From positions 248,001-312,000 of the forward strand of contig JADKIA010000031.1 in assembly GCA_016721465.1 (NCBI GenBank): DNA of 64,000 nt, in the 5' to 3' direction. Of the stretch, positions 1 to 7,749 are shown piece by piece. Both the position numbers and the translations under genes were made by a program. Position 1 is the stretch's first letter. Each line of letters begins with the position of its first letter. This stretch comes from Ideonella sp. GTDB taxonomy: Bacteria; Pseudomonadota; Gammaproteobacteria; Burkholderiales; Burkholderiaceae_C. The notes under the pieces were generated by a model. That model did no database searches, was not told the DNA's origin, and saw only the letters and a program-made list of their open reading frames with translations.

Positions 1-227
1 CGTGCGGTCAAGGCCTGAGCCGCATACAAGGCCTGCGCGCACACCTCACCCACGTGGTTCACGCGCATCAGTGCGCCGGATAGGCGCCGGTCCTGCGCGC
101 TGAGTTCATCGCCACGTGGCGTCGCTGCAGCGGGCCCGCGCGGCATGGGGCGGCCGGCGTGGGCGCTTTGCGTCAAGGTGCGCAAGGCCAGATCCAGGGA
201 TTCGAGCAAGGCGTCTTGGGTCCACAT
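1..227 (-). CDS. coq7: Coq7, demethoxyubiquinone hydroxylase (N-terminal fragment, cut by window edge)
   Basis: Reading the minus strand from an ATG at 227 gives an open frame of 75 codons that runs off the left edge. After a variable N-terminal stretch it contains LMRVNHVGEVCAQALY followed by AAQALTA. This is the first conserved block of the Coq7 di-iron hydroxylases, where the Glu in VGEVCAQALY is an expected iron ligand. The family catalyses the last hydroxylation of the ubiquinone ring, at the membrane surface. Only the first third of the protein is present, so the other ligands cannot be checked. It is divergent from the porin. Confidence 0.85.
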   Translation of the reverse strand, partial: MWTQDALLESLDLALRTLTQSAHAGRPMPRGPAAATPRGDELSAQDRRLSGALMRVNHVGEVCAQALYAAQALTA

Positions 228-299
228 CCGGGTTAGCATAGCCCAGTCCGGTCCGATGCCGGTTGGCCTCGGACGGCGGTATCAAAAATGGTCTCGTTG

Positions 300-327
300 T
301 TGTCAGGCAACATTTGCCCGGTAAATT
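300..327 (+). promoter_or_regulatory. Possible porin promoter with internal inverted repeat
   Basis: TTGTCA (300-305) and TAAATT (322-327) are separated by 16 bases, a plausible sigma-70 pair. The spacer contains a perfect inverted repeat GGCAA-CAT-TTGCC (306-318), which could be an operator. The inferred leader to the porin start would be about 140 bases. This is inference from consensus only. Nothing else is recognisable in the 228-475 gap between coq7 and the porin. Confidence 0.4.
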
Positions 328-475
328 CAACCCAGTTCTTGGCAATCCATCGAGGGGTCTGGTGCAATAGCGCCAACTTCCGATGAGGAGGTTGGCCTGA
401 CCGGCCCGCGCCCTTCCCTGTGGGCGGGTTTCCTACGGGATCGGGACCTCTTGTTCAACTTAGGAGATACACGCA

Positions 476-1570
476 ATGAAAAAGTCTCTTCTCGCTCTGG
501 CCACGCTCGGCTTGTTTGCGGGCGCCGCTTCTGCACAGTCGTCGGTCACCCTGTTCGGTATCGTTGACGCTGCCTACGGCCATGTTTCGGCCAACGGCAA
601 GTCGGTGTCCGGCATGTCGAATTCCGGCCTAAACAGCAGCCGTCTGGGTTTCCGCGGTGTCGAAGACATCGGCGGTGGCCTGAAGGCCAACTTTCACTTG
701 GAAGGTGCTTTGGCCAATGACAACGGTACTCCCGGCGGCTTCAACTTCCAGCGCCGATCGACTGTCGGGCTGATGGGCGGTTTCGGTGAAATCCGTCTCG
801 GCCGTGAGTACACGCCGACCTTCTGGAGCTTGACGGCCTATGATCCGTTCGGCACCAATGGCGTGGGTCAGGCCATGACGCCGAACATGCTTGGTGCATT
901 CGGCCTGAACGCGGCGAATACGGCGAATGCGGTGGGCCTTGCAACGAATGCGGTTCGCGCAAATAACTCCTTCAACTATTTCCTGCCAGCAATGGGTGGC
1001 TTTGAGGGCTGGTTCCAGTACGGTTTCGGTGAGAACGGCGCTGCTGCTTCGGGCACCAAGGCCAACAACTACTTCGGCTTCCGCGTCGGCTACGCCGCCG
1101 GCCCGCTGTCGGCGCACTTCGCTAACGGCAAGACCTCAGGTGCGACTTCCGCGGCCGACACGAAGTACACCAACTTCGGTGCTTCGTTCGACATGGGTGC
1201 GGTCAAGCCGATGTTGGTTTGGGCACAAGAAAAGACTGGCTCTGGCGCGAAGGTCACCGGGCTTGAATTGGGTTTGGTGGCACCGGTGGGCGCTGGCGAA
1301 GTTCATGCATCTTGGGCCAAGTACGACGTAGCCGCCAGCGACAACGATTGGAACAAGCTGGCGTTGGGCTATGTTTACAACCTGTCCAAGCGCACGGCCC
1401 TGTACGGCACCTACGCCAAGGTCAGCAACAAAGGCAAACAGACTTTCGACGTGTCGAACAATGGTCTGCGTGCCGCCGCCGCATCGGCACTGCCGGCCGG
1501 GCAAGCTGGCTGGGCTGCCCCTGGTGGCAGTTCCACCGGCTACGAGTTTGGTGTTCGTCACGCGTTCTGA
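476..1570 (+). CDS. Outer-membrane general porin (Burkholderiales Porin_4 / OmpC-like)
   Basis: This is a 364-residue protein. It has a clear Sec signal peptide (MKKSLLALATLGLFAGAASA, cleaved before QSSVTLFG) and the betaproteobacterial porin start SSVTLFGIVDAAYGHV. Alternating aromatic/hydrophobic strands follow, including the RRSTVGLMGGFGEIRLGREY block, and the C-terminus GYEFGVRHAF ends in Phe as expected for BAM recognition. It should form a trimeric 16-stranded channel for small hydrophilic solutes. The start is supported by TTAGGAG about 9 bases upstream. It is monocistronic, with a terminator directly after it. Substrate or ion preference cannot be read from sequence. Confidence 0.93.
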   Translation: MKKSLLALATLGLFAGAASAQSSVTLFGIVDAAYGHVSANGKSVSGMSNSGLNSSRLGFRGVEDIGGGLKANFHLEGALANDNGTPGGFNFQRRSTVGLMGGFGEIRLGREYTPTFWSLTAYDPFGTNGVGQAMTPNMLGAFGLNAANTANAVGLATNAVRANNSFNYFLPAMGGFEGWFQYGFGENGAAASGTKANNYFGFRVGYAAGPLSAHFANGKTSGATSAADTKYTNFGASFDMGAVKPMLVWAQEKTGSGAKVTGLELGLVAPVGAGEVHASWAKYDVAASDNDWNKLALGYVYNLSKRTALYGTYAKVSNKGKQTFDVSNNGLRAAAASALPAGQAGWAAPGGSSTGYEFGVRHAF

Positions 1571-1605
1571 TCGACCCCAGGCCTCGCGGCCTGTCGTTCG
1601 ACAAG

Positions 1606-1631
1606 AGCCGTCCTTCGGGGCGGCTTTTTTT
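1606..1631 (+). terminator. Rho-independent terminator of the porin gene
   Basis: The stem AGCCGTCC / GGGCGGCT has one G-U pair and closes a TTCG tetraloop. It is followed by a run of six T. It lies 36 bases after the porin stop codon. Confidence 0.85.
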
Positions 1632-1641
1632 CGCCTGCGAT

Positions 1642-1800
1642 TCAGCGTGAGGGCATCGAGGCCGTCGCAACAGGGCTCATCGCAGCGCTGGCGCCTTGGC
1701 CCGGCAGCGTCAAGGCCCCCTTTTGCCCACAACCCGCCGCCATCAGGGCCAGCAGCAAGAGGCCGGCGGTGCGAATCGCTAAACTGGTGGTGATCTTCAT
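1642..1800 (-). CDS. lptM: LptM-like small lipoprotein (YifL family)
   Basis: This is a 52-residue frame on the minus strand, below usual length cut-offs. It begins MKITTSLAIRTAGLLLLALM, carries the lipobox AAGC and continues CGQKGALTLPG, which matches the CGQKGPLYLP signature of LptM/YifL. In enterobacteria LptM helps mature the LptDE lipopolysaccharide translocon at the outer membrane. Position is supporting evidence: in many proteobacteria this gene is divergent from cyaY, as here, with 18 bases between the two starts. Downstream, lysA would be expected in many relatives, but here the porin terminator follows. Confidence 0.85.
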   Translation of the reverse strand: MKITTSLAIRTAGLLLLALMAAGCGQKGALTLPGQGASAAMSPVATASMPSR

Positions 1801-1818
1801 GCCGGAATTCTATCGACC

Positions 1819-2154
1819 ATGCCCACCTCCCTGACCGATGCCCAGTTCGACGCCCTGACCCGCGAGGTGCTGGCTTCCATCGAGGCCAAGATCGATCGCT
1901 GGCTGCAGGACGACGTGATCGACATCGACAGCCAGCGAACCGGCGGCTTGCTGGAGCTGAGCTTCCCGAACGGCAGCAAGATCGTGGTGAACACGCAGCC
2001 GCCGCTGCACGAACTGTGGTTGGCGGCCAAGTCGGCCGGTCGCCATTTCAAGCACGACGCCGGCCGCTGGGTCGACACGAAGGATGGCGCCGAGTTTCTG
2101 GCGGCTTTGTCCCGGCATGCCAGCGAGCAAGGGCAATGCGCTCTGCAATTCTGA
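1819..2154 (+). CDS. cyaY: CyaY, bacterial frataxin
   Basis: This 111-residue protein is close to the usual CyaY length. The acidic first helix (FDALTREVLASIEAKIDRW) is followed by DDVIDIDSQRTGGLLELSFPNGSKIVVN and PLHELWLAAKSAGRHF, which form the frataxin alpha-beta sandwich core. Frataxin binds iron and regulates IscS-dependent iron-sulfur cluster assembly in the cytoplasm. The gene is divergent from lptM and convergent with mrcA, with 15 bases between the stops. Confidence 0.93.
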   Translation: MPTSLTDAQFDALTREVLASIEAKIDRWLQDDVIDIDSQRTGGLLELSFPNGSKIVVNTQPPLHELWLAAKSAGRHFKHDAGRWVDTKDGAEFLAALSRHASEQGQCALQF

Positions 2155-2169
2155 ATGGCGCCCGGCGGA

Positions 2170-4470
2170 TCAGCGCCGGAACAGATCGAGGATACTGTTG
2201 CGCTCGTTCTCGCTGGGCGGGCTGGGCACCTTCTCGTCCAGACCCAGGCTGCTGACGCCCGCGCCCGGGCCATATTCATCGTAGATCCAGTCGGAGCCTG
2301 AGCGGATCAATCCTTCAGGCACCACAGGCTCACGCGGCGGCAGGCGCTTGATCGCGTGCTGCATGTACTCGATCCAGACCGGCAGCGCGAGGCCACCGCC
2401 CGTTTCCCGGTCGCCCAGTTTGCGTGGCGTGTCGTAGCCGATCCAGACCACCGTGGCCAGGTCCGGGTGATAGCCCGCAAACCAGGCGTCCATTGAATCG
2501 TTGGTCGTGCCGGTCTTGCCGTACAGGTCCGGACGCCGAAACGTCTGTTGCACGGCGGCGGCGGTGCCCGCGCGGGTCACTTCGCCCAGCAGGCGGGTCA
2601 TCACGAAGGCATTGCGCGCATCGATGCTGCGCATCGACTCCTTCAACTCGACGGGCCTGGTCTCCTGCAACACGCGCCCCTGGCTGTCGGTGACACGTGT
2701 GATCAACATCGGGTTGACGCGGTAGCCGCCATTGGCAAACACGCTGTAGCCGCTGGCCATCTGCAAGGGGGTGACCGAGCCGGCACCCAGGGCCATCGTC
2801 AAGTACGCAGGGTGCTTGTCGGCGTCGAAGCCAAAGTGCGTGATCCAGGACTGGGCGTAGTGCGTGCCGATCGATTGCAGGATGCGGATCGAGACCATGT
2901 TCTTCGACTTCGCCAGCGCTTGCTTCAAGGGCATCGGGCCCTCGAACTTGCCGTCGTAGTTCTTCGGCTCCCAGGGTTGGCTGCCGGTGGCCCCGGCGTC
3001 GAAGAACAGCGGCGCGTCGTTGACGACGGTCAGCGGCGTGAAGCCCTTCTCCAGCGCAGCGGAGTAGATGAACGGCTTGAAGCTGGACCCCGGTTGACGC
3101 CAGGCCTGCACCACGTGGTTGAACTTGTTCTTGTCGAAGTCGAAGCCGCCCACCAGCGCGCGGATGGCGCCCGTGGCTGGTTCGATCGAGACCATCGCAC
3201 CCTCCACCTCCGGTTGTTGTGTGAGTACCCAGTCGCCTTTCGTGCCCTTGATGGCACGAACCACTGCGCCGCGGCGAATCTGCACCTTCGGGCCGGCCTT
3301 GTCGCTCAGACCCGAAGCCACCGGCTTCAGGCCGTCGCCTGCCACCGTGATGGTGTCGCCGGTCTGCAGCACCGCCAATACCTTGCGTGGCGAGGCCTCG
3401 GTCACCACCGCGGCCTTCAACTCGTCGTTGTCCGGATGGTCCACCAGCGCTTCGGCGATGCGGATGTCCATTTCCTTGGGGTCGGACGGCAGGTCCACAT
3501 AGGCCTCGGGCCCGCGGTAGACCTGGCGCCGCTCGTAGTTGAGCAGGCCACGGCGCAGCGCACGGTAGGCCGCAATCTGGTCGGCCGAATTCACGGTGAC
3601 GTGCACCACCAAGCCACGCGTGGTGGTCTCGTCGCCATACTGGCTTTGGATCAGCTGGCGCACCGTCTCGGCAACGTATTCGGCATGCACTTCGGACTCT
3701 TCATTGCCCCGATAAGTCAGCACCTGCTTCCTGGCTTCGGCAGCCTGGGCCGCATCAATGAAGTCGTTGTCCTGCATGCGCTGGATGATGTGCTGCTGCC
3801 GGCGCGCAGCCCGTTGCGGGTTGCTGATCGGGTTGTAGGCCGACGGCGCCTGAGGCAGGCCTGCCAGCATGGCGGCTTCGGCAATCGTCACCTCGGCCAG
3901 GGGTTTGCCGAAGTAGATCTCACTGGCCGCAGCGAATCCGTAGGCACGCTCACCCAGGTAGATCTGGTTCATGTAGACCTCGAGAATCTGCTCCTTGCTG
4001 AGCAGGCTTTCGATCTTCAGCGCGAGCAGGATCTCGTAGATCTTTCGCGTGAATGTCTTTTCGGTGGACAGGTAGAAGTTGCGTGCCACCTGCATCGTGA
4101 TGGTGGAGGCCCCCTGGCTCTTGGCCTTGTTGAACTGCGCCAATCCGGCGCGGATCACGCCCAGGTAGTCGACTCCGCCGTGGCGGTAGAAGCGCGCGTC
4201 TTCAATCGCCAGCACCGCGTCCTGCATCACCTTGGGGATCTTGCCGATGGGCATGAAGCGGCGGCGCTCCTCGCCAAACTCCGCCAGCAACACCCCGTCG
4301 GACGACAACACGCGCAGCGGCAACTTGGGGCGGTAGTCGGTCAGGCCACTGATGGGCGGCAGATTGGGGTAGGCCACCGCCAGCGCCAAGGACACGACGA
4401 TCAATACGGCGAATGCACCTGCCATCAACCCACCCGCGAGCCAGGCCAGGGCCCGGACCGTCCAATGCAT
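2170..4470 (-). CDS. mrcA: Penicillin-binding protein 1A, bifunctional transglycosylase/transpeptidase
   Basis: This is a class A PBP that polymerises and cross-links peptidoglycan. The chosen start is the ATG at 4470 (766 residues). A GTG at 4539 would add a proline-rich 23 residues and is the alternative; neither has a convincing ribosome site. Counting from the GTG, a membrane anchor lies near residues 28-56. The glycosyltransferase catalytic Glu is in IEDARFYRHGGVD (E113), with STITMQVARNFYL after it. The transpeptidase motifs are SSFK (485-488), SKN (545-547) and KTGT (675-678). All key residues are present. It is divergent from the pil operon, a common pairing in proteobacteria. Confidence 0.93.
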   Translation of the reverse strand: MHWTVRALAWLAGGLMAGAFAVLIVVSLALAVAYPNLPPISGLTDYRPKLPLRVLSSDGVLLAEFGEERRRFMPIGKIPKVMQDAVLAIEDARFYRHGGVDYLGVIRAGLAQFNKAKSQGASTITMQVARNFYLSTEKTFTRKIYEILLALKIESLLSKEQILEVYMNQIYLGERAYGFAAASEIYFGKPLAEVTIAEAAMLAGLPQAPSAYNPISNPQRAARRQQHIIQRMQDNDFIDAAQAAEARKQVLTYRGNEESEVHAEYVAETVRQLIQSQYGDETTTRGLVVHVTVNSADQIAAYRALRRGLLNYERRQVYRGPEAYVDLPSDPKEMDIRIAEALVDHPDNDELKAAVVTEASPRKVLAVLQTGDTITVAGDGLKPVASGLSDKAGPKVQIRRGAVVRAIKGTKGDWVLTQQPEVEGAMVSIEPATGAIRALVGGFDFDKNKFNHVVQAWRQPGSSFKPFIYSAALEKGFTPLTVVNDAPLFFDAGATGSQPWEPKNYDGKFEGPMPLKQALAKSKNMVSIRILQSIGTHYAQSWITHFGFDADKHPAYLTMALGAGSVTPLQMASGYSVFANGGYRVNPMLITRVTDSQGRVLQETRPVELKESMRSIDARNAFVMTRLLGEVTRAGTAAAVQQTFRRPDLYGKTGTTNDSMDAWFAGYHPDLATVVWIGYDTPRKLGDRETGGGLALPVWIEYMQHAIKRLPPREPVVPEGLIRSGSDWIYDEYGPGAGVSSLGLDEKVPSPPSENERNSILDLFRR

Positions 4471-4671
4471 GGTTTTGAAGGAAGGGTTCGCGGCGCCGCG
4501 GGGTGGTGGCGACGGGCTGGGGTCTGGTGGGCCGTTCACCGGCGCAAGTGTATAGAACCCACTTGCCTGGGCTGCGAACCAGCGCAGCGATCAAAATGCG
4601 CCTTGTTGCAAATGCGGGCCCGGACGTCGGTGAAGCGCAACGTGAGAGGGGCTTTCGGTGGGCATTTTCCT

Positions 4672-4700
4672 TTGGTGCACAAAGGCTTTACTGCTAGCAT
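4672..4700 (+). promoter_or_regulatory. Possible promoter of pilMNOPQ
   Basis: TTGGTG (4672-4677) and an extended -10 TGCTAGCAT (4692-4700, hexamer TAGCAT) are spaced 17 bases apart in the gap between mrcA and pilM. Both hexamers match the sigma-70 consensus only partly. It is proposed because a five-gene operon starts 55 bases downstream. Confidence 0.35.
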
Positions 4701-4755
4701 TGAAGTAACTTCTTAAGAGTTGCCCATCCTTTTTCCGCCCTTTGGGGAGTGTGAC

Positions 4756-5835
4756 GTGAGCGTTCTGGACCTGCTGCTGGGCCGCAAGCATGCGCCGATG
4801 GTCGGGCTCGATATCAGTTCATCGAGTGCCAAACTCGTTGAGTTGGGCCAGTCCGCCAATGGCGAATACGTGCTGGAGCGTTTTGCTTCCGAGCCCTTCG
4901 AGAAAGGTTGGATCACCGACGGCCAGATCGAGAAATTCGACGAGGTCGCCGAGGCGGTGCGCAAACTCGTTCAGAAGAGCGGCACGCGGACCAAGCAGGT
5001 GGTGATGGCCATGCCGCAATCGGCCGTGATCACCAAGAAGATCGTGTTGCCCGCCGGGCTGCGTGACGAAGAGCTGGAACTCCAGGTCGAGTCGGAGGCC
5101 AATCAGTACATTCCGTTCTCACTGGATGAAGTCAGCCTCGATTTCTGCGTGATCGGGCCCAGCCCGGCGTCCGCGGGCGATGTAGAGGTGTTGATCGCCG
5201 CTTCTCGCAAGGACCGAGTGCAGGACCGGCAAGGCCTGGCCGAGGCCGCGGGTTTGAAGCCGGTGGTGCTGGACATTGAATCGCATGCCTCGCGCTTGGC
5301 CATGTCCCGCGTGATCGCCGCGCTGCCCAATGGCGGGCAGGACGTGCTGGTGGCCTTGTTCGAAATCGGTGCCGACACCACCAGCCTGAAGGTGCTGCGC
5401 GATGACGAGATGCTCTACGACCGCGACCAGGCCTTCGGCGGCTCGCAGCTGACGCAACTCATCTCCCGCCAATATGGCTTCTCCTTCGAGGAAGCCGAGC
5501 AAAAGAAGCTGGCTGGCGATCTGCCGGACGACTACGACAGTGTCATCCTGACCCCGTTCGTTGACAGCCTGTCGCAGGAAATCGGGCGCGCTCTGCAGTA
5601 CTTCTTCACCAGCACGCCGCATCACAAGGTGCATTACGTGATGCTTGCTGGCGGCACCGCCACATTGCCTGGGCTGAAGGATCGGGTGACCGAGCTGACG
5701 GGCTTTGCCTCCATGGTGGTCAATCCCTTCGACAACATGAAGCTCGGCTCCAGCGTGCGCGAGGCCAAGGTGCGGCGTGAGGCGCCCTCCTACCTCACCG
5801 CTTGTGGGTTGGCGATGCGGAGGTTCGTGCAGTGA
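4756..5835 (+). CDS. pilM: PilM, actin-like inner-membrane pilus assembly protein
   Basis: This 359-residue protein is a cytoplasmic FtsA/actin-like ATPase that binds the N-terminus of PilN and starts the type IV pilus alignment complex. The GTG at 4756 follows GGGAG and gives VSVLDLLLGRKHAPMVGLDISSSSAKLVEL, the typical PilM beginning. Upstream in-frame codons would add unrelated residues. Actin-fold phosphate loops are visible as GLDISSSSAKLVEL and LFEIGADTTSLKVLRDDEMLYDRDQAFGG, with the adenosine motif MLAGGTATLPGL near the C-terminus. It is the first gene of pilMNOPQ and overlaps pilN by four bases. Confidence 0.94.
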   Translation: MSVLDLLLGRKHAPMVGLDISSSSAKLVELGQSANGEYVLERFASEPFEKGWITDGQIEKFDEVAEAVRKLVQKSGTRTKQVVMAMPQSAVITKKIVLPAGLRDEELELQVESEANQYIPFSLDEVSLDFCVIGPSPASAGDVEVLIAASRKDRVQDRQGLAEAAGLKPVVLDIESHASRLAMSRVIAALPNGGQDVLVALFEIGADTTSLKVLRDDEMLYDRDQAFGGSQLTQLISRQYGFSFEEAEQKKLAGDLPDDYDSVILTPFVDSLSQEIGRALQYFFTSTPHHKVHYVMLAGGTATLPGLKDRVTELTGFASMVVNPFDNMKLGSSVREAKVRREAPSYLTACGLAMRRFVQ

Positions 5836-6473
5836 TCCTGATCAACCTATTGCCGCACCGCGAAGAGCGGCGACGGCAACGCAAGACGGCGTTCTTCGTC
5901 GGCCTGGGGCTGGCCGCCGCCGCGGGCCTGTTGATTGCGGGGGGCTGGTACCTGGCGCTGCAGCAGATGACGGTGGCACAGCAGGGTCGAAACGACTTTC
6001 TGACCGCAGAGATCAAGCGTTTGGAAGGCCAGATCAAGGACATCGCCACGCTCAAGGCCGAGATTGACGGGCTGACAGCGCGCCAGAAGGCGGTGGAAGA
6101 TCTGCAAACCAACCGCAACATTCCGGTGTATCTGCTCGACGAGTTGGTGAAGTACACGCCCGAGGGCATCTACCTCACATCGATCAAGCAGGCCGGTGCG
6201 CAGGTGGTGGTTGCAGGCGTGGCGCAGACCAACGAGCGCGTGTCCGAGTTCCTGCGCAACACGCAGAACCAATCGAAGTGGCTGCATCGTCCTGAGCTGG
6301 TGGAGATCAAGGCCGTGACCATGGCTCCCACGGCGGGCAGCAAGGAACAGCGTCGGCTGTTTGACTTCTCGATGAAGGTGTCGCTGGCGCAGCCGGTTGC
6401 CGCCCAACCCATCGTGTCCCTTGCGCCTGCCGCGTCCGCCGCGCCTGCCTCGGCAGCGGGCAAGGCGCCCTGA
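5832..6473 (+). CDS. pilN: PilN, inner-membrane pilus alignment protein
   Basis: The start is the GTG at 5832, inside the GTGA overlap with the pilM stop, giving 213 residues. The N-terminus VILINLLPHREERRRQRK is the conserved PilM-binding motif (INLLPxR). A transmembrane helix at about residues 20-43 and a periplasmic coiled coil plus ferredoxin-like domain follow. The C-terminus is Ala/Pro-rich. PilN dimerises with PilO to connect PilM in the cytoplasm to the secretin complex. Confidence 0.93.
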   Translation: MILINLLPHREERRRQRKTAFFVGLGLAAAAGLLIAGGWYLALQQMTVAQQGRNDFLTAEIKRLEGQIKDIATLKAEIDGLTARQKAVEDLQTNRNIPVYLLDELVKYTPEGIYLTSIKQAGAQVVVAGVAQTNERVSEFLRNTQNQSKWLHRPELVEIKAVTMAPTAGSKEQRRLFDFSMKVSLAQPVAAQPIVSLAPAASAAPASAAGKAP

Positions 6474-6487
6474 ACGGAATCGTGGCC

Positions 6488-7210
6488 ATGCCCAACTCGA
6501 CACGACCCGCCCAATTCGAATCTTTTGCCCGCCTCAATCAGGCGGGGTCACAGTTCAAGGGGCTCAATCCACGGGAGCCGGGGCAATGGCCCTTGCTGCC
6601 CAAGCTTTGCGCCTGGCTGGCCATGACAGTTGCCGTGGTGGCCGCACTGTGGTTTGCCGTGGTCTCCAGCGCAGCCGATGAATTGGATGCCGCGCGCGAG
6701 AAGGAGCCCGTGCTCAAGCAGGACTACCGGGCCAAGCTTGGCCAGGCGGTGAACCTCACCGAGCTGCGCAAACAAAAGCAACTCGTCCAGGAATACGTCA
6801 CCCAGCTCGAGAAGCAACTGCCCGGCAAGGCGGACATGGATGCGCTGCTGTCCGACATCAACCAGGCGGGCATTGGTCGAGGCTTGCAGTTCGAGCTGTT
6901 CCGCCCGGGTCTGGTGGAGTTGAAGGACTACTACGCGGAATTGCCCATTGCGCTGAAAGTAAGCGGCCGATATCACGACATCGGCGCGTTCGCGGCCGAT
7001 GTGGCCAACCTGTCGCGCATCGTCACCCTGCACAACGTGGCCATCGTCGGACAGACAGTGCAGCCTGGGGCGGCGGCCAGTGCACGCGAGCCCACAGGCA
7101 CCCTGGCCATGGAGGCCACGGCCCGCACCTATCGGTATCTGGATGCGACTGAGGTGGCCGACATCCGCAAGGCCAAGGCGGACGCCGCAGCCAAGGGGGC
7201 AAAAAAATGA
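6488..7210 (+). CDS. pilO: PilO, inner-membrane pilus alignment protein
   Basis: This protein has 240 residues from the ATG at 6488, with GGAA spaced 8 bases upstream; a GTG at 6482 would add two residues. It has an N-terminal cytoplasmic segment, one membrane helix (LCAWLAMTVAVVAALWFAVV), a coiled coil and the conserved PilO block QAGIGRGLQFELFRPG ... DYYAELPIALKVSGRYHDIGAFAADVANLSRIVTL, cited here only in part. It forms heterodimers with PilN. Its stop overlaps the pilP start. Confidence 0.93.
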   Translation: MPNSTRPAQFESFARLNQAGSQFKGLNPREPGQWPLLPKLCAWLAMTVAVVAALWFAVVSSAADELDAAREKEPVLKQDYRAKLGQAVNLTELRKQKQLVQEYVTQLEKQLPGKADMDALLSDINQAGIGRGLQFELFRPGLVELKDYYAELPIALKVSGRYHDIGAFAADVANLSRIVTLHNVAIVGQTVQPGAAASAREPTGTLAMEATARTYRYLDATEVADIRKAKADAAAKGAKK

Positions 7211-7749
7211 GGGCGCGCGTCCTGAATCGTCGCAGCCTGTTGCTGTCGGCGCTGGTGCTGTTGCTGGCCGCCTGTGGTGCCGAGCAGGAAGAGCTGCAAA
7301 GCTGGATGGACCAGCAAAAGCGCGAGGTCAAGCCCAATGTGCAGCCCCTGGCGGCGCCCAAACGGTTTGACCCGGCGCCGTTCGATGGGGCGCAGTCGGT
7401 GGACCCATTCAGCACGCAGAAGCTCAGCGTGGCGCTCAAGCAGGAAGCTCGGCAGCCCAATTCATTGCTGGCCTCCGAGACCAACCGCCGCAAGGAGCCC
7501 CTTGAGGCGTATCCGACCGATGGCATGGTCATGGTGGGCAGCGTCACCAAGGCAGGAAAGCCCGTGGCTTTGCTGAGGGTGGACAACCTGTTGTACCAGG
7601 TGAAGCTGGGGGATTACCTCGGCCAGAACTACGGCAAGATCACCAAGATATCTGAGACCGAGGTCGTGCTGCGCGAAATCGTGCAGGACGCCGCTGGCGA
7701 ATGGACTGAGCGCACCAGCACGCTTGCGTTGCAGGAGAAGGCGCGATGA
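7207..7749 (+). CDS. pilP: PilP, pilus assembly lipoprotein
   Basis: This 180-residue protein has a lipoprotein signal (SLLLSALVLLLAACGAEQEE, lipobox LAAC). A disordered linker and the C-terminal beta-sandwich typical of PilP follow (MVMVGSVTKAGKPVALLRVDNLLYQVKLGDYLGQNYGKI, quoted partially from residues about 100-140). PilP docks PilN/PilO to the N0 domain of the PilQ secretin. ATGA overlaps join it to pilO on one side and pilQ on the other, so the operon is translationally coupled. Confidence 0.93.
   Translation: MRARVLNRRSLLLSALVLLLAACGAEQEELQSWMDQQKREVKPNVQPLAAPKRFDPAPFDGAQSVDPFSTQKLSVALKQEARQPNSLLASETNRRKEPLEAYPTDGMVMVGSVTKAGKPVALLRVDNLLYQVKLGDYLGQNYGKITKISETEVVLREIVQDAAGEWTERTSTLALQEKAR

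Noticed and set aside
2548..4716. A 722-codon plus-strand frame opposite mrcA
   Set aside because: Antisense to an intact PBP1A with all catalytic motifs; composition is typical of a GC-rich shadow frame.
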